A DNA stretch of 64,000 bases from Dactylorhiza incarnata (lineage: Eukaryota; Streptophyta; Magnoliopsida; Asparagales; Orchidaceae). Under the pieces are notes generated by a model. It searched no databases. It was not told the DNA's origin and was given only the letters and a program-made list of their open reading frames with translations. How positions within the stretch are numbered: position 1 is the stretch's first letter; each line of letters starts with the position of its first letter. The stretch spans positions 10,812,001 through 10,876,000 of the forward strand of contig JAWHQI010000005.1 in assembly GCA_033032865.1 (NCBI GenBank). The letters are read 5' to 3'. The position numbers and the translations under genes were made by a program. This document shows positions 1 through 11,145 of this stretch, one piece after another.

Positions 1-1375
1 TCATGTTTATTGTCCTTAGTAGTTTCCATGCACTGTTAGGTGCCACTTTCCGTGGCTAGATTCGTGGTTGTGCTGGCATTGGAGTCGTGCAGGTGTTCCC
101 GGTGCAATTCTGCACAGGAACACTGCGCACGATCACCGGTTCTATTGCGCACGACCACTGGTCGTGCGCCACTGATCGTGTGCACTTAACCCTTTTTTCA
201 TGAGTTCTGTTTGGTGTAGTGCGCACGACCATCAACGCCAGCGCGCACGACCACCGGTCGTGCGCCACTGTTCGTGCGCACTTAACATTAAATTTCTGAG
301 TTCTGTTTCGTCTAATGCGCACGACCACCAACGATAGTGCGCACGACCACCGGTCGTGCGCCACTGGTCGTGCGAACATTATATTTTATAAATTGCTTTT
401 CTTGCAGGTTCTGCCCAGGTAGTGCGCACGATCGCAGAATTCCAGTGCGCACGACCAATGGTCGTGCGCCAATGATCGTGCGCAGTATTTATTCCAGCGC
501 CTATTTAAACGCCTGTTCCGATTTTAGGGCGGAGATCCAATTCCGGGAGCGGGATTCCTGTTCCGTACGCCGCCGACCACCACCTTGGGACGCCTCCACT
601 TCATCTCCTACGCAAGGGGAAGCCTCCTCCATCCATTCCAAGACTTCCTCCATTGTCTGTGAGTGTTCTCCACCATCCGCAAGCCTCCAAGCATCCATTC
701 TCTCATTCCGCCCGGTGAGAAGAAGAAGAAACCTGAAGTCGAAGACGACGGAGCTACGTAGGGAGATCGTGACAGCTCTCTATGTCGGAAGCATAGTCCG
801 CCCGAGTCCGGAGGTAGCCCGACAACCTACCATTTCGGCCGTGAACGGCCGCTAGTCTTCACCATCGGTTATTTCTTTCCTCTCTCCTTCATTGTACTCG
901 TTGAGCCGTGTAAACTTGAATATTGCAATGTTGTTTATTGAAATGAATGTTCCCTTGTTGTTCTTCATGGTTTGCTTGTGATTCACTCCGTTTTCCACTC
1001 ACTCACTCACGCCCGCACGCAAGGTGTTTGTTCCGCGTTAGCAAGAGCTAACGGCGGTTGTGAAGAGGTGTTTGCGACCCTCACCTTCTCGCACTTGAGT
1101 ACATTCCACCCGCCAAACGAAGCACGGCATCGCGGCCGTTGCATCCACCTTGCCTCGCTAAGCGGTGTTTTCGACCCGCATCTCTTTTGTTGTTGATAAG
1201 ATTAGGAAAACCAACCAAAAAACCCCCCTCTTTGTGTTTGTTAAACGCTTGTGTAGCAATAGTCACTGCGCGAATCGTTCACCCAACCTGCATTCCTCAA
1301 GAGACCGACATCCGGGGATTCCATTCTCCACAATTATTACTTGACAGCGACCGGTGCACTTGCCGACACGCATCA
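1..1375 (+). repeat. 5' LTR of element A (left-truncated by window)
   Basis: It is collinear with 8276-9650 and ends in GCATCA at 1375, six bases before the primer-binding site. The U3 part holds the palindromic array (about 124-485) and a TATA-like box at 502-509. The final part, with TTGACAGCGACCGGTGCACT, is shared with the LTR ends of E and remnant L. Confidence 0.95.
124..509 (+). promoter_or_regulatory. Palindromic motif array plus TATA box, LTR A U3
   Basis: Repeated half-sites GCGCACGA and TCGTGCGC are arranged as near-perfect inverted repeats around short CA/TG centres. They occur in four or more clusters separated by about 100 bp. TATTTAAA lies at 502-509, about 17 bp after the last motif. 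Use as an enhancer/core promoter is inferred from position. The 3' copy of the array is at 8399-8760. Confidence 0.7.
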
Positions 1376-1381
1376 AGTTTT

Positions 1382-1399
1382 TGGCGCCGTTGCCGAGGA
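1382..1399 (+). other. Primer-binding site (tRNA-Asp type), element A
   Basis: TGGCGCCGTTGCCGAGGA matches the complement of the 3' end of plant tRNA-Asp (usual form ends CCGGGGA) with one likely mismatch. It starts six bases after the LTR end, as in the Athila-like elements G and E. Confidence 0.9.
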
Positions 1400-1574
1400 A
1401 TGCAGACGTGATGAATTCGTCTGCGTGAAGATTTGTTGCACGAGGATTTTCTTTTTCTTTTCTTTCTCCTCTTTTGTTCACCTCTGGTATTTCCGTCTCT
1501 TTTCGATACGCACTTCTGATTACTTTCGTCTTTTTCATCATGCGCTAATCATTTTGGTTACAAGTATTCGCAGT

Positions 1575-3638
1575 ATGACCTCCATTCAGGAATGCATCTA
1601 TCAGGGAAGCTTAAATGATTTAAGGGATCAAGCAGAAAGGAACAATCATGACTTCGGGATCTCCTCCGACGTCATTGAGTACATGACTGGGAACTGCAAG
1701 TTCAGCGGGGATGAGCATGAAGACGCGGTGCAACACATGCAGGACTTCTTAGAAATCTATTACACATGTGTATTCAATGGAGCTGAAAACGACCTGCAAA
1801 AGATTTTGGCATTTTCATTCTCCTTGCATAAAAAAGCCAAAAGCTGGTATTGGGATATCCGGAAAAGAGAGGTGATCACATGGAAACAACTCGAAGGGAG
1901 ATTTTTGCAAGAGTTTCAACATCGTACCCAAGCCTTGGACAAGTACAGGGAACTCGTGACCTTTGGACAGGGGAAGGAGGAGACGTTAGTTGATGCTTGG
2001 GAGCGTTTCCAATCCCTACATAGGGGATGCTACCGTGAAGATCTTTCAGAAGCTTTCTTAATTCAGATTTTTTATTTTGGAGTGCTGGATAAATTCCGTC
2101 TGCTATTTGACATGGCAGCTGGAGGGGCCCTGTTTAATAAATCAGGGAAGGACGCGTGGGAAGTGGTCGTGAATATTGTTCACACCAGTCAGCACTGGAG
2201 TCATGTTATTCGCTCCCCAAGCACTGCTGCAGTTAATGCCGTGACATTCAAAGGAGCAGCGAATCTTATGCCGCCAGAGCAACCAGAACAATTAGCAACT
2301 TTGGTGGTCTGGGTATTGAACAAAATGAATGCCCAATCAGCCGCAATCCAACAGCTTCGCTCTACTATAGGGACGCTGTCCGATGTCGTTTCTGGGCTTG
2401 CAAGTCTGCCTCCTGAGTCAGTGAACACCATGAGATTGAGAAGCGGGAGAAGTGTAGACAATCCTCCTCGACAGGAACCACTTGCGTGTTCCACTGACAA
2501 GCATAATGAAGACACTTCCGAGAAGCTAACTCAGATTCATATTGAGCCGCATCCTGTGAGCGAGGCACAAACCTCGAAAAGTGATGTTCACCCCCCATTC
2601 CCTCACAGGCTTCGAAACGAGAAATCCGAGAAGCAATTCCGCAGATTCTTGGAAATAATGAAAGGAGTGCAAGTGAGCATACCACTGATTGAAGCTATCT
2701 CTCAAATGCCGGGCTACTCCAAGTTTTTGAAAGATTTGATCTCGAAGCGGAAGCAGTTGGAGGGTCTCAAAACTATCGACCTCACCGAGGAGTGCTCCGC
2801 CATCATTTCCAATATGCCCACAAAGTGCAAGGATCCGGGCAGCTTTACGATTCCTTGCAGGATCGGCCATCACCGTTTCAGCCAGGCACTCTGTGATTTG
2901 GGGGCATCAATCAATTTGATGCCGCTCTCTATCTTTCGTGAACTTGGTGCTGGGATCTTGAAGCCAACGCAGGTAATGCTGCAGCTAGCTGATCGGTCGA
3001 TCAAGAAGACGTCAGGAATCGTCGAGGACCTCACAATAGTTGTAAATGGTCTCGCTTTTCCAGCTGATTTTATCATTCTCGACATGAAGGTCGATACAAA
3101 AGTACCCATTATCTTGGGGCGGCCCTTTCTCGCCACTGCTCGTGCTATTATTAATGTGGAGCAGGGAGAGCTCACACTAAGACTGGGGGAGGATGCTATA
3201 TCTTTCAACGTCCACAGCCCGTCGCAACTCTTTGAAATCACGGAGTGCGAACCAGCAGAGGCGCTTGAAGAATTTGATGGTCAGAACGAGGTGGAGTTGG
3301 ATGACAGCGAGGTGTGTTGGCAGCCCGAAGACAAGGAAGAAGGGGGTGCACACTCAAACCAGCCCGATGTGTCACATTCAATCGGAGAGCCCTCCAACGA
3401 TTCTGCCAATCCAACTCCTTGTCCGGCACTCAAACAACTCCCGGATTCTCTAAAGTACGTTTTCCTCGGAGAAAAAAACACGCATCCGGTGATTATTTCC
3501 GCTGCCCTGTCCGCCGCCAACGAAACTGCATTAGTGGGCGTGCTGAGAAGGTACCACATGGTATTCGGACGTTCTCTTGCTGACATTAAGGGAATCAGCC
3601 CCACGGTCTGCATGCATAAGATCCTCCTTGAAGATTAG
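1575..3638 (+). CDS. gag: Element A Gag and aspartic protease part of polyprotein
   Basis: I chose the ATG at 1575 (protein starts MTSIQECI) over an upstream in-frame ATG because upstream residues look like leader. The plant retrotransposon Gag core (WYWDI, then TWKQLEGRFLQEF) falls around residues 90-120. No clear zinc knuckle is visible, as is usual in Athila. The protease is near 2890, where CDLGASINLMP carries the D-L-G-A active-site form typical of Athila, followed by ILGRPFLATARAII. The reading frame stops at a single TAG (3636-3638) and continues open without frameshift into RT, so gag and pol were one ORF. The stop is probably a nonsense mutation, though suppression cannot be excluded from sequence. 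Confidence 0.9.
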   Translation: MTSIQECIYQGSLNDLRDQAERNNHDFGISSDVIEYMTGNCKFSGDEHEDAVQHMQDFLEIYYTCVFNGAENDLQKILAFSFSLHKKAKSWYWDIRKREVITWKQLEGRFLQEFQHRTQALDKYRELVTFGQGKEETLVDAWERFQSLHRGCYREDLSEAFLIQIFYFGVLDKFRLLFDMAAGGALFNKSGKDAWEVVVNIVHTSQHWSHVIRSPSTAAVNAVTFKGAANLMPPEQPEQLATLVVWVLNKMNAQSAAIQQLRSTIGTLSDVVSGLASLPPESVNTMRLRSGRSVDNPPRQEPLACSTDKHNEDTSEKLTQIHIEPHPVSEAQTSKSDVHPPFPHRLRNEKSEKQFRRFLEIMKGVQVSIPLIEAISQMPGYSKFLKDLISKRKQLEGLKTIDLTEECSAIISNMPTKCKDPGSFTIPCRIGHHRFSQALCDLGASINLMPLSIFRELGAGILKPTQVMLQLADRSIKKTSGIVEDLTIVVNGLAFPADFIILDMKVDTKVPIILGRPFLATARAIINVEQGELTLRLGEDAISFNVHSPSQLFEITECEPAEALEEFDGQNEVELDDSEVCWQPEDKEEGGAHSNQPDVSHSIGEPSNDSANPTPCPALKQLPDSLKYVFLGEKNTHPVIISAALSAANETALVGVLRRYHMVFGRSLADIKGISPTVCMHKILLED

Positions 3639-5279
3639 TACAAACCGACAGCACAGCCCCAAAGGCGGCTGAACCCGAAAATGCAAGAGGTAGTGAAGGC
3701 TGAGGTGATAAAGCTTTTAGACGCAGGCATCATTTACCCAATCAGCGATAGCAAATGGGTCAGTCCAGTCCATGTGGTACCAAAGAAGGGAGGGATTACG
3801 GTCGTTGCCAATGAAAAGAACGAGCTGCTACCGACCCGAGTGATCACCGGGTGGAGAGTCTGCATCGACTACCGCAAGCTGAACGATGCGACGCGCAAGG
3901 ACCATTTTCCGCTCCCCTTCATTGATCAGATGCTAGAAAAGTTAGCAGGGCAGGATTACTACTGTTTCTTGGATGGGTACTCAGGGTACAATCAGATTTT
4001 AATAGACCCATCTGATCAAGACAAGACGACATTCACGTGTCCCTCCGGTACCTTCGCGTTCGAAAGAATGCCATTCGGACTGTGTAATGCCCCTACAACC
4101 TTTCAACGTTGTATGCTCGCCATTTTTGCTGACATGGTAGGGGACTTCCTTGAAGTTTTCATGGATGATTTCACTCTATTTGGCAGTAGCTTTGACATTT
4201 GCCTCGCAAATTTGGCCAAGAACTTGAAGCGGTGTGAAGAAACTAATCTTGTCTTGAACTGGGAGAAATGCCACTTTATGGTGCGCGAAGGAATTGTGTT
4301 GGGGCATAAAGTTTCCTGCAAGGGGCTCGAAGTGGATCAAGCGAAGGTTAGTGTTATCAGAAACCTCCCTCCACCCATGTCAGTTAAAGGCATCCGTAGT
4401 TTTCTTGGTCATGTGGGTTTCTATCGAAGGTTCATCAAGGACTTTTCCTCCATTTCCAAGCCTTTATCTCGCCTGCTTGTTAAGGACGTCCCCTTCCACT
4501 TCGACGAAGCATGCATGCAAGCCTTCAAAACTTTACGGGGACAACTCATCTTTGCCCCAATTTTGGTGGCACCCGACTGGACTTTACCTTTTATTATCAT
4601 GTGCGACGCAAGTGATGTGGCCGTAGGTGCTGTACTCGGTCAAAAGAAAGACAAGACTTTTCACACTATTGCGTATGCCAGTCGAACTCTCAATTGTGCA
4701 CAAGCAAACTATACCACCACGGAGAAAGAAATGCTAGCCGTGGTCTTCGCGTTCGAAAAATTTCATTCATATTTGGTACTTTCCGAAGTAACCGTATACA
4801 CGGACCACGCCGCTCTCAGGTATCTTTTCAGTAAAAAAGAATCCAAATCGCGTCTGATTCGTTGGATTTTACTTTTGCAGGAATACAATTTGGAAATCAA
4901 AGACAAAAAAGGGGTTGAGAACGTGATTGCTGATCATCTCTCGCGTTTGGAGTATGACAATCCCAACAGCTTGGTGGAGGAAACGGAAGACTATTTCCCG
5001 GATGAAAAGTTATTTGCAATTACTACGTCCTCCCCAACAGCACCATGGTACGCAGATATCGCTAATTACTTGGCTTGTAAAACCTTCTCCCCGAATCTGT
5101 CCCCTCAGCAAAGACGGAAGCTTGCCTCTGACTCAAAATACTATTTTTGGGAAGACCCACTCCTGTTCCACACGTGCAGCGACGGCATTATCAGGCGTTG
5201 CATTCCGGAAGCCGAGTTTCAGTCTATATTGCAGCACTGCCATGACAGAGAAGCTGGCGGGCACTTCGGGGCCGTTTGA
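3639..5279 (+). CDS. pol: Element A reverse transcriptase and RNase H
   Basis: It is in the same frame as gag, after the TAG. The RT region shows the VVPKKGG and [25 protein letters not shown] blocks, the DGYSGYNQI block, the [15 protein letters not shown] block and an intact catalytic FMDDF (about 4158-4172). RNase H follows, with [25 protein letters not shown] and [10 protein letters not shown]. The frame ends at TGA (5277-5279) at the start of the integrase zinc finger ([14 protein letters not shown]). A CGA-to-TGA transition (Arg to stop) fits the conserved following residues, so this is a broken but nearly intact pol. With two stops in the whole polyprotein, A is not expected to be autonomous unless they are suppressed. 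Confidence 0.92.
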   Translation, partial: YKPTAQPQRRLNPKMQEVVKAEVIKLLDAGIIYPISDSKWVSPVHVVPKKGGITVVANEKNELLPTRVITGWRVCIDYRKLNDATRKDHFPLPFIDQMLEKLAGQDYYCFLDGYSGYNQILIDPSDQDKTTFTCPSGTFAFERMPFGLCNAPTTFQRCMLAIFADMVGDFLEVFMDDFTLFGSSFDICLANLAKNLKRCEETNLVLNWEKCHFMVREGIVLGHKVSCKGLEVDQAKVSVIRNLPPPMSVKGIRSFLGHVGFYRRFIKDFSSISKPLSRLLVKDVPFHFDEACMQAFKTLRGQLIFAPILVAPDWTLPFIIMCDASDVAVGAVLGQKKDKTFHTIAYASRTLNCAQANYTTTEKEMLAVVFAFEKFHSYLVLSEVTVYTDHAALRYLFSKKESKSRLIRWILLLQEYNLEIKDKKGVENVIADHLSRLEYDNPNSLVEETEDYFPDEKLFAITTSSPTAPWYADIANYLACKTFSPNLSPQQRRKLASDSKYYFWEDPLLFHTCSDGIIRRCIPEAEFQSILQHCHDREAGGHFGAV

Positions 5280-6347
5280 ACTGCACGAAAAATCCTGCAA
5301 TGTGGATTGTTTTGGCCGACCCTCTTCCGGGATGCCCATGCCTATGTCACCAAGTGCGACGAATGCCAAAGGACCGGAAATATTTCCCGGCGTGACGAGA
5401 TGCCCCTCAATAACATGCTGGTCTGCGAACCCTTTGATGTCTGGGGGATAGACTTCATGGGTCCTTTCCCAATGTCTCATGGTAAGCATTACATCATCGT
5501 GGCGGTTGATTATGTCTCAAAATGGGTGGAAGCTGAGGCGGTTGCCACGAATGACGCCAACACAGTGCTACACTTTATCCACAAGAATATCTTCTCCAGG
5601 TTTGGGACACCGAGAACTATCATCAGCGACGGCGGTAGTCATTTTTGCAATAAGCAGTTTGTGCAGCTCATGAAAAAGTTCGGGGTCCATCATAAGATTT
5701 CTTTGGCATACCACCCCCAAACATGCGGGCAAGTCGAAGTTTCCAACCGCGAGCTCAAGCGAATAATCGAGAAATCAATCCATTCAAATAGGAAGGAGTG
5801 GGCTAAAAAGGTCGACGACGCATTATGGGCTTACCGGACTGCGTTCAAAACACCTATCGGCATGACTCCGTTTCAATTAGTTTATGGCAAGGGATGCCAC
5901 CTTCCTGTGGAGCTGGAGCATAAAGCATTATGGGCGACCAAACTGTTGAACATGGACATTGGAGCCGCGGCCGAGGTGCGTCATTCCCAACTCAACGAGT
6001 TAGAGGAGCTCCGTCATTTTGCTTATGAAAACGCTCGCATCTACAAGGAGAAAACAAAGAAATGGCACGATCGGCACATCATTCCTAAGGAGTTCAAAAT
6101 TGGGGACCAAGTGCTGCTTTACAACTCCCATCTCCACCTCTTCCCAGGGAAGCTAAAATCGAGGTGGAGTGGCCCTTTCTCCGTGACCGATGTCTCCCCC
6201 TTCGGTGCCATAGAAATATCTGGAGATAAGGGGGACAAATTTAAGGTTAATGGTCATCGGCTGAAGTTATACGATGGCGCCACTATAAACAAGGAGTGTC
6301 AGTTGTTGACATTGGGAGACGGACATCATACAAGCGCCGGCAGCTGA
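5280..6347 (+). CDS. pol: Element A integrase
   Basis: It continues in frame after the TGA. The HHCC finger is split by that stop (H-H before it, C-X2-C in TKCDECQ after it). The catalytic core has D in WGIDFMGPF (5451), D in IISDGGSHF (5628) and E in GQVEVSNRE (5736). The C-terminal domain includes [15 protein letters not shown] and the [16 protein letters not shown] segment. It ends in GSS with stop at 6345-6347. Length and motifs fit a complete plant Athila integrase. Confidence 0.92.
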   Translation, partial: TARKILQCGLFWPTLFRDAHAYVTKCDECQRTGNISRRDEMPLNNMLVCEPFDVWGIDFMGPFPMSHGKHYIIVAVDYVSKWVEAEAVATNDANTVLHFIHKNIFSRFGTPRTIISDGGSHFCNKQFVQLMKKFGVHHKISLAYHPQTCGQVEVSNRELKRIIEKSIHSNRKEWAKKVDDALWAYRTAFKTPIGMTPFQLVYGKGCHLPVELEHKALWATKLLNMDIGAAAEVRHSQLNELEELRHFAYENARIYKEKTKKWHDRHIIPKEFKIGDQVLLYNSHLHLFPGKLKSRWSGPFSVTDVSPFGAIEISGDKGDKFKVNGHRLKLYDGATINKECQLLTLGDGHHTSAGS

Positions 6348-8138
6348 CTTTCCCCTTCTTTTCTCTTATTTTTGTGAAACTGTTCTAGAACTCCTCTTTT
6401 AATTCCTGCACTTTATAAACAATGCTAATACAGGTATTTGGTCCAGCTTAAGGACGTTAAATGAAAGCGCTACTGGGAGACAACCCAGATTTCCTGATTT
6501 CGTATTTCTCTTTATCTAACTTCTTTTAGTTCAGCTTTTGCATTTGCTTGTGTTGTTTTGAGTTTGTGCTTGCAGGTTTTGTGTTCGATGGTGCGGATGC
6601 TGCGGACTATTCTTGTTCGTAAACGCCAATCGTCTGGTATGCTCAATTCTGAGCATTGGGTAACACTTTCTCCCCTCTTTTTGCTTCCAATTGCTAGATA
6701 TATTGTTTAGACTAAGTCTGGGGGAGCGGTTGTTGTTATCCACTGTGCACGAGTTGCGCTGCATACTAGAAGGTTGCTTCTTTTTCACCTTTATCATTAT
6801 CATCGTTTGCATGCTTCACACACCACTTCACCCACTTGAGTGTGCGCTTATCTTTTTGTTGTTGTTCCGGTTAGACTATTTTGGTTGGAATGTGAAATAG
6901 GTTGTTAACTTAGGAATTATTATTTGGAGTGCGATGTTGACTCATGTAGTGTTCTAGTCACTTCGCATGTTATGGTAGAATTTGAGTAGAACTAGATTTT
7001 CTTTATGCATCTAATTTATGTTTAGTATTTCTGCGTAAATTTAGATTTATTATACTCAAGTGGTGAATTTGAATGAAATTGACGATAACCCGGTGTTGTG
7101 TGTGTACGAGTGCTAGTCGTGTGTTGCTCGAGTCGGGAGGAAGGTTTACCTTTCTCGTGGGCTAAGAACTTGCCCCAAGCGACTCTCGAAGCATGGGCGA
7201 GAGCGACTCGTTGAGTCAAGCATGATGTAGCCACCCTTTGGCTAGTTTGAGCTTTGTTACTCCATGTCCATTTCGTTCACCGTTGCAAGCCTATTTTGTG
7301 CCTACCATTCCTTTGTTCAGCTCCTCTTCATCCACCAAAGCCTGAAGCCTATCCTACACCCGCAACCAAATTGTTTTTAACTGCGCTCATAATTCTCAAC
7401 TTGTGTGGTGTGTGGAATCATTGTGTTATGAAGGGAAAATAAAGTCTATCTGCTGATTTTGAACCAACCGGAGGATACATAAAAGAAGTAAAATATGTTA
7501 AAAGAAAAAAAAAGGAGCGTATTTTGAAATGAGATCCTTCCGAGCTAAACAAAAAATCTGTTGGTATTCGTGAAGTAGGCCGTGTGCACACCTGGTTTTC
7601 ATGATAAGTCTGGGGGTGTGTCACACGAGCATAGTTTGTTGGTCTTGTGGGGTGCAGCCTTCCGTTAGCTCACTTGGGTTGCGTAGCCATAGTGTTTACC
7701 TTTGAATATCATACCGTGACCTAAGCCCCATTTTAATCCCAAAAGTCCTACTGATTTGATTTGCGAGTTTGCTAGCGCCGTGGAGAGAGTGTGACCGGGC
7801 GAGCGTATGGTTCACGACGTTGATGGATTTCAGCGGAGTTATTCCTAAGCCCCGATTTCTTGCAACACCCACCTCAGTGTCTCATCACTTTCATACCGGG
7901 CATGATCGTTCAAATTCTTCATAATTCACCAACTGAGTACAACTAAATCTTTCCTTACGCTTTAATACTTCTGTAAATTAGTTAGCATAGTTAGAATCCT
8001 CTTCTACTAGAATCTCTACTCGCATGCGTATGTTACTTCGCACCGTACTCCATTGTGTAATTCTCTATGTTAATTATCGTTTTCACACTCCGCCGGATTC
8101 GTTTGCTCGGGACGCGCAAACAGTTAAGTCTGGGGGTG
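6348..8138 (+). other. Element A 3' non-coding region with three polypurine-tract-like motifs
   Basis: I find no convincing ORF in these 1.8 kb, where some Athila elements carry an env-like gene. The motif TAAGTCTGGGGG occurs three times, at about 6713, 7602 and 8125. Only the last abuts the 3' LTR (TG at 8139) and is the likely plus-strand primer. The others are internal copies. Confidence 0.75.
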
Positions 8139-9650
8139 TGATGAGTCCTGATCATATACACCTTTTTGGACTCATCCGGGCCGTTATTCAGTCATTTCAC
8201 CGCACTTTAGCCGTGTTATAGCTTATATTTGATATTCCATGCTAGGTGCACTTCTGGGCCCATTTTCGTGCGATTTCATGTTTATTGTCCTTAGTAGTTT
8301 CCATGCACTGTTAGGTGCCACTTTCCGTGGCTAGATTCGTGGTTGTGCTGGCATTGGAGTCGTGCAGGTGTTCCCGGTGCAATTCTGCACAGGAACACTG
8401 CGCACGATCACCGGTTCTATTGCGCACGACCACTGGTCGTGCGCCACTGATCGTGTGCACTTAACCCTTTTTTCATGAGTTCTGTTTGGTGTAGTGCGCA
8501 CGACCATCAACGCCAGCGCGCACGACCACCGGTCGTGCGCCACTGTTCGTGCGCACTTAACATTAAATTTTTGAGTTCTGTTTCGTCTAATGCGCACGAC
8601 CACCAACGATAGTGCGCACGACCACCGGTCGTGCGCCACTGGTCGTGCGAACATTATATTTTATAAATTGCTTTTCTTGCAGGTTCTGCCCAGGTAGTGC
8701 GCACGATCGCAGAATTCCAGTGCGCACGACCAATGGTCGTGCGCCAATGATCGTGCGCAGTATTTATTCCAGCGCCTATTTAAACGCCTGTTCTGATTTT
8801 AGGGCGGAGATCCAATTCCGGGAGCGGGATTCCTGTTCCGTACGCCGCCGACCACCACCTTAGGACGCCTCCACTTCATCTCCTACGCAAAGGGAAGCCT
8901 CCTCCATCCATTCCAAAACTTCCTCCGTTGTCCGTGAGTGTTCTCCACCATCCGCAAGCCTCCAAGCATCCATTCTCTCATTCTGCCCGGTGAGAAGAAG
9001 AAGAAACCTGAAGTCGAAGACGACGGAGCTTCGTAGGGAGATCGTGACAGCTCTCTACGCCGGAAGCATAGTCCGCCCGAGTCCAGAGGTAGCCCGACAA
9101 CCTACCATTCCGGCCGTGAACGGCCGCTAGTCTTCACCATCGGTTATTTCTTTCCTCTCTCCTTCATTGTACTCGTTGAGCCGTGTAAACTTGAATATTG
9201 CAATGTTGTTTATTGAAATGAATGTTCCCTTGTTGTTCTTCATGGTTTGCTTGTGATTCACTCCGTTTTCCACTCACTCGCTCACGCCCGCACGCAAGGT
9301 GTTTGTTCCGCGTTAGCAAGAGCTAACGGCGGTTGTGAAGAGGTGTTTGCGACCCTCACCTTCTCGCACTTGAGTACATTCCACCCGCCTAACGAAGCAC
9401 GGCATCGCGGCCGTTGCATCCACCTCGCCTCGCGAAGCAGTGTTTTCGACCCGCATCTCTTTTGTTGTTGATAAGATTAGGAAAACCAACCAAAAAACCC
9501 CCCTCTTTGTGTTTGTTAAATGCTTGTGTAGCAATAGTCACTGCGCGAATCGTTCACCCAACCTGCATTCCTCAAGAGACCGACATCCGGGGATTCCATT
9601 CTCCACAATTATTACTTGACAGCGACCGGTGCACTTGCCGACACGCATCA
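8139..9650 (+). repeat. 3' LTR of element A (complete, 1512 bp)
   Basis: It starts TGATGAGTCC directly after the polypurine tract and ends ACACGCATCA. It has the palindromic array at 8399-8760 and a TATA-like box at about 8777-8784. It is followed at 9651 by element C coding sequence on the other strand. Confidence 0.95.
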
Positions 9651-10390
9651 GTGTCCTGTCGAGTTGGAGAGGGAGGAGGTGAAGATGGAGCTTGACCAGG
9701 CTTCAAGATCTCTCTGGTCCATTTTGAGAAGATACCTATATTCAGGCTTTTTCTAGGAGGAATCGGCACTCCCTTGGATTTGCACACACTAGGATAGTAG
9801 TGGAAGAGCACTTAGCTCATGATCCTCATGTAAGCATTCTCTTTGTGGGCATATTTGTGCCCAATCATCTTTAGGAGGCAAGTCCCCCAGTTTATCTTCT
9901 TTTGTAGTACTAGAATGCCCATGATCTGCAGCTGCTGCTTGGGTATAGCATCATTAGCAGATATCTTGCACAGCAGCACCTTTCCTACTATGTCATCTAG
10001 GAATCAGTATTCTTCTGCCAGATCAATCTTCTTGAGATTAATTGGCTTCTCCTTCCTGAACTGCATTATCTCCAAGAGATTCTTTGTCTCTTCTCCTGAC
10101 AATTCATCTGAGTCAGTCCTAGTGGGTATATCAAATGTTTGTGAGAGAATTTCCTCAGATACCCTGACATCTTGTCCAGAAATTGTCCCTTGAAGGGACC
10201 CATCATCTGCTACAGAAACACTATCCTTGAATTCTGTAAGTTCTACATCTAGAATCTTACACCTGGTAGAGATAAGCTTTGTTAAACCAGCAGACTAAAA
10301 AAGGCCTAGAAAAGTCTTGAAACTTTTGGCAGCAGCATTAAATGAATCCACATCTACGTCAAATCCAGAATTGACCTTGGGATGGGCCAT
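9651..10390 (-). pseudogene. Env-like/extra ORF of element C, N-terminal part
   Basis: It begins at the ATG at 10388-10390 (MAHPKVNSGFDVDVDSFNAA) and runs leftward, with in-frame stops and possible frameshifts, to the A insertion. The segment around ILVLQKKINWGTCLLKMI resembles IILKKKTSWGNVILQRL in element D, so both encode the same non-pol protein family. SIRE-lineage elements are known to carry an extra ORF after pol, often called env-like. I see no convincing signal peptide or membrane segment here, so a true envelope function is unsupported. A CT-rich leader and a splice-acceptor-like site (AG at 10410) lie just upstream. Confidence 0.6.
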
Positions 10391-10930
10391 TATTTTTGTG
10401 ATTGTGTACCTACAAAGAACAAAGAAAACGATAGAGGGAAAGAGAGGACAAGAACACGAGAGAGCTGGAGGAGGAGAGAGCAAGAGAGCAAGAGAGCAAG
10501 GAGAGGAAAATTCGAAAGCGTAAATGATTCGACGTTGAAGTTACTTAAAAGAAGCTGATTCGTCGCAACTTAGGGTTTAAGTCAAAGCTGCGTCGATAAG
10601 AATTAATATTTGGCACGCAAAAATATGTTGAGACTTCTTTTAGAAGAAATTCTGTGCGCGCAGTTATATCAACATTATGTCGATTCATATTCGACGCTGC
10701 TTTGAGATTGTTCAATTATTATTAAGTCAACGGAGACCTGTTGACGCTCCATCGATTTCAAATTGACGCAACCTTGACCTTGACCAGCAATCAATAAGTC
10801 GACGTATGCGTCGATATGAACTTGATGTTGCGTCAAATTCTATTCGAATTATCCACTTTTAGTACTTCTTGACGCTAGCGTTGAGTAGAAATCCATGGTA
10901 CATCGACTTCTATTCGATGCACCTCTGAAT
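10391..10930 (-). promoter_or_regulatory. Internal promoter-like module upstream of the extra ORF, element C
   Basis: Between about 10560 and 10930 the inverted motifs GCGTCGA and TCGACGC recur many times. The same motifs and some shared words (for example AAGTCAAAGCTGCGTCGA) occur in C's own LTR at 14211-14640. On the minus strand a TATA-like CTTTTAAGTAA follows near 10542-10552, matching the position of CTTTTATAAGAAC in the LTR. A pyrimidine-rich leader (about 10440-10510) and a 3' splice site come next, the AG falling 20 bases before the ATG. Promoter function is inferred. Confidence 0.5.
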
Positions 10931-11145
10931 GAACAGATCTATTTTCTTTAGAAAATCCTTGCTGTTTTTCCCAGCCATTTTGTTTACTGAAATTAAGTTT
11001 ATGATATTAAGTCTATGAACTGTAAGGAAGATTCAAGGCAGAAATCATTCCCTTGGATGAATTTTGTTACTTATTCAAGACCTACATCTTTCTTCCCACT
11101 CAATTTTCTCCTGAGTGGGACCCTACCTAATTCTACACAAGTAAT

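Larger units (their letters stand above)
1..9650 (+). mobile_element. Element A: Athila-like Ty3/gypsy LTR retrotransposon
   Basis: The order is LTR, tRNA-Asp-type primer-binding site, gag-PR-RT-RNaseH-IN in one frame, about 1.8 kb of non-coding 3' sequence, polypurine tract and LTR. The integrase tail with the signature [11 protein letters not shown] and the PBS type are typical of the Athila lineage. The left LTR lacks its first 137 bp because the window begins inside it. Position 1 matches 8276, and the offset stays 8275 to the LTR end with no net indel. I count about 19 substitutions over 1375 bp (1.4%), mostly transitions, so the insertion is fairly recent. It lies within the extra ORF of element C. 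The left TSD is outside the window. No env-like ORF follows pol. Confidence 0.93.

Noticed and set aside
56..379. A 107-residue open frame (repeated at 8331-8654) and similar ORFs at 60297-60533
   Set aside because: They are translations of the palindromic arrays in LTRs A and E; internal repetition and symmetry of the DNA create them on both strands.
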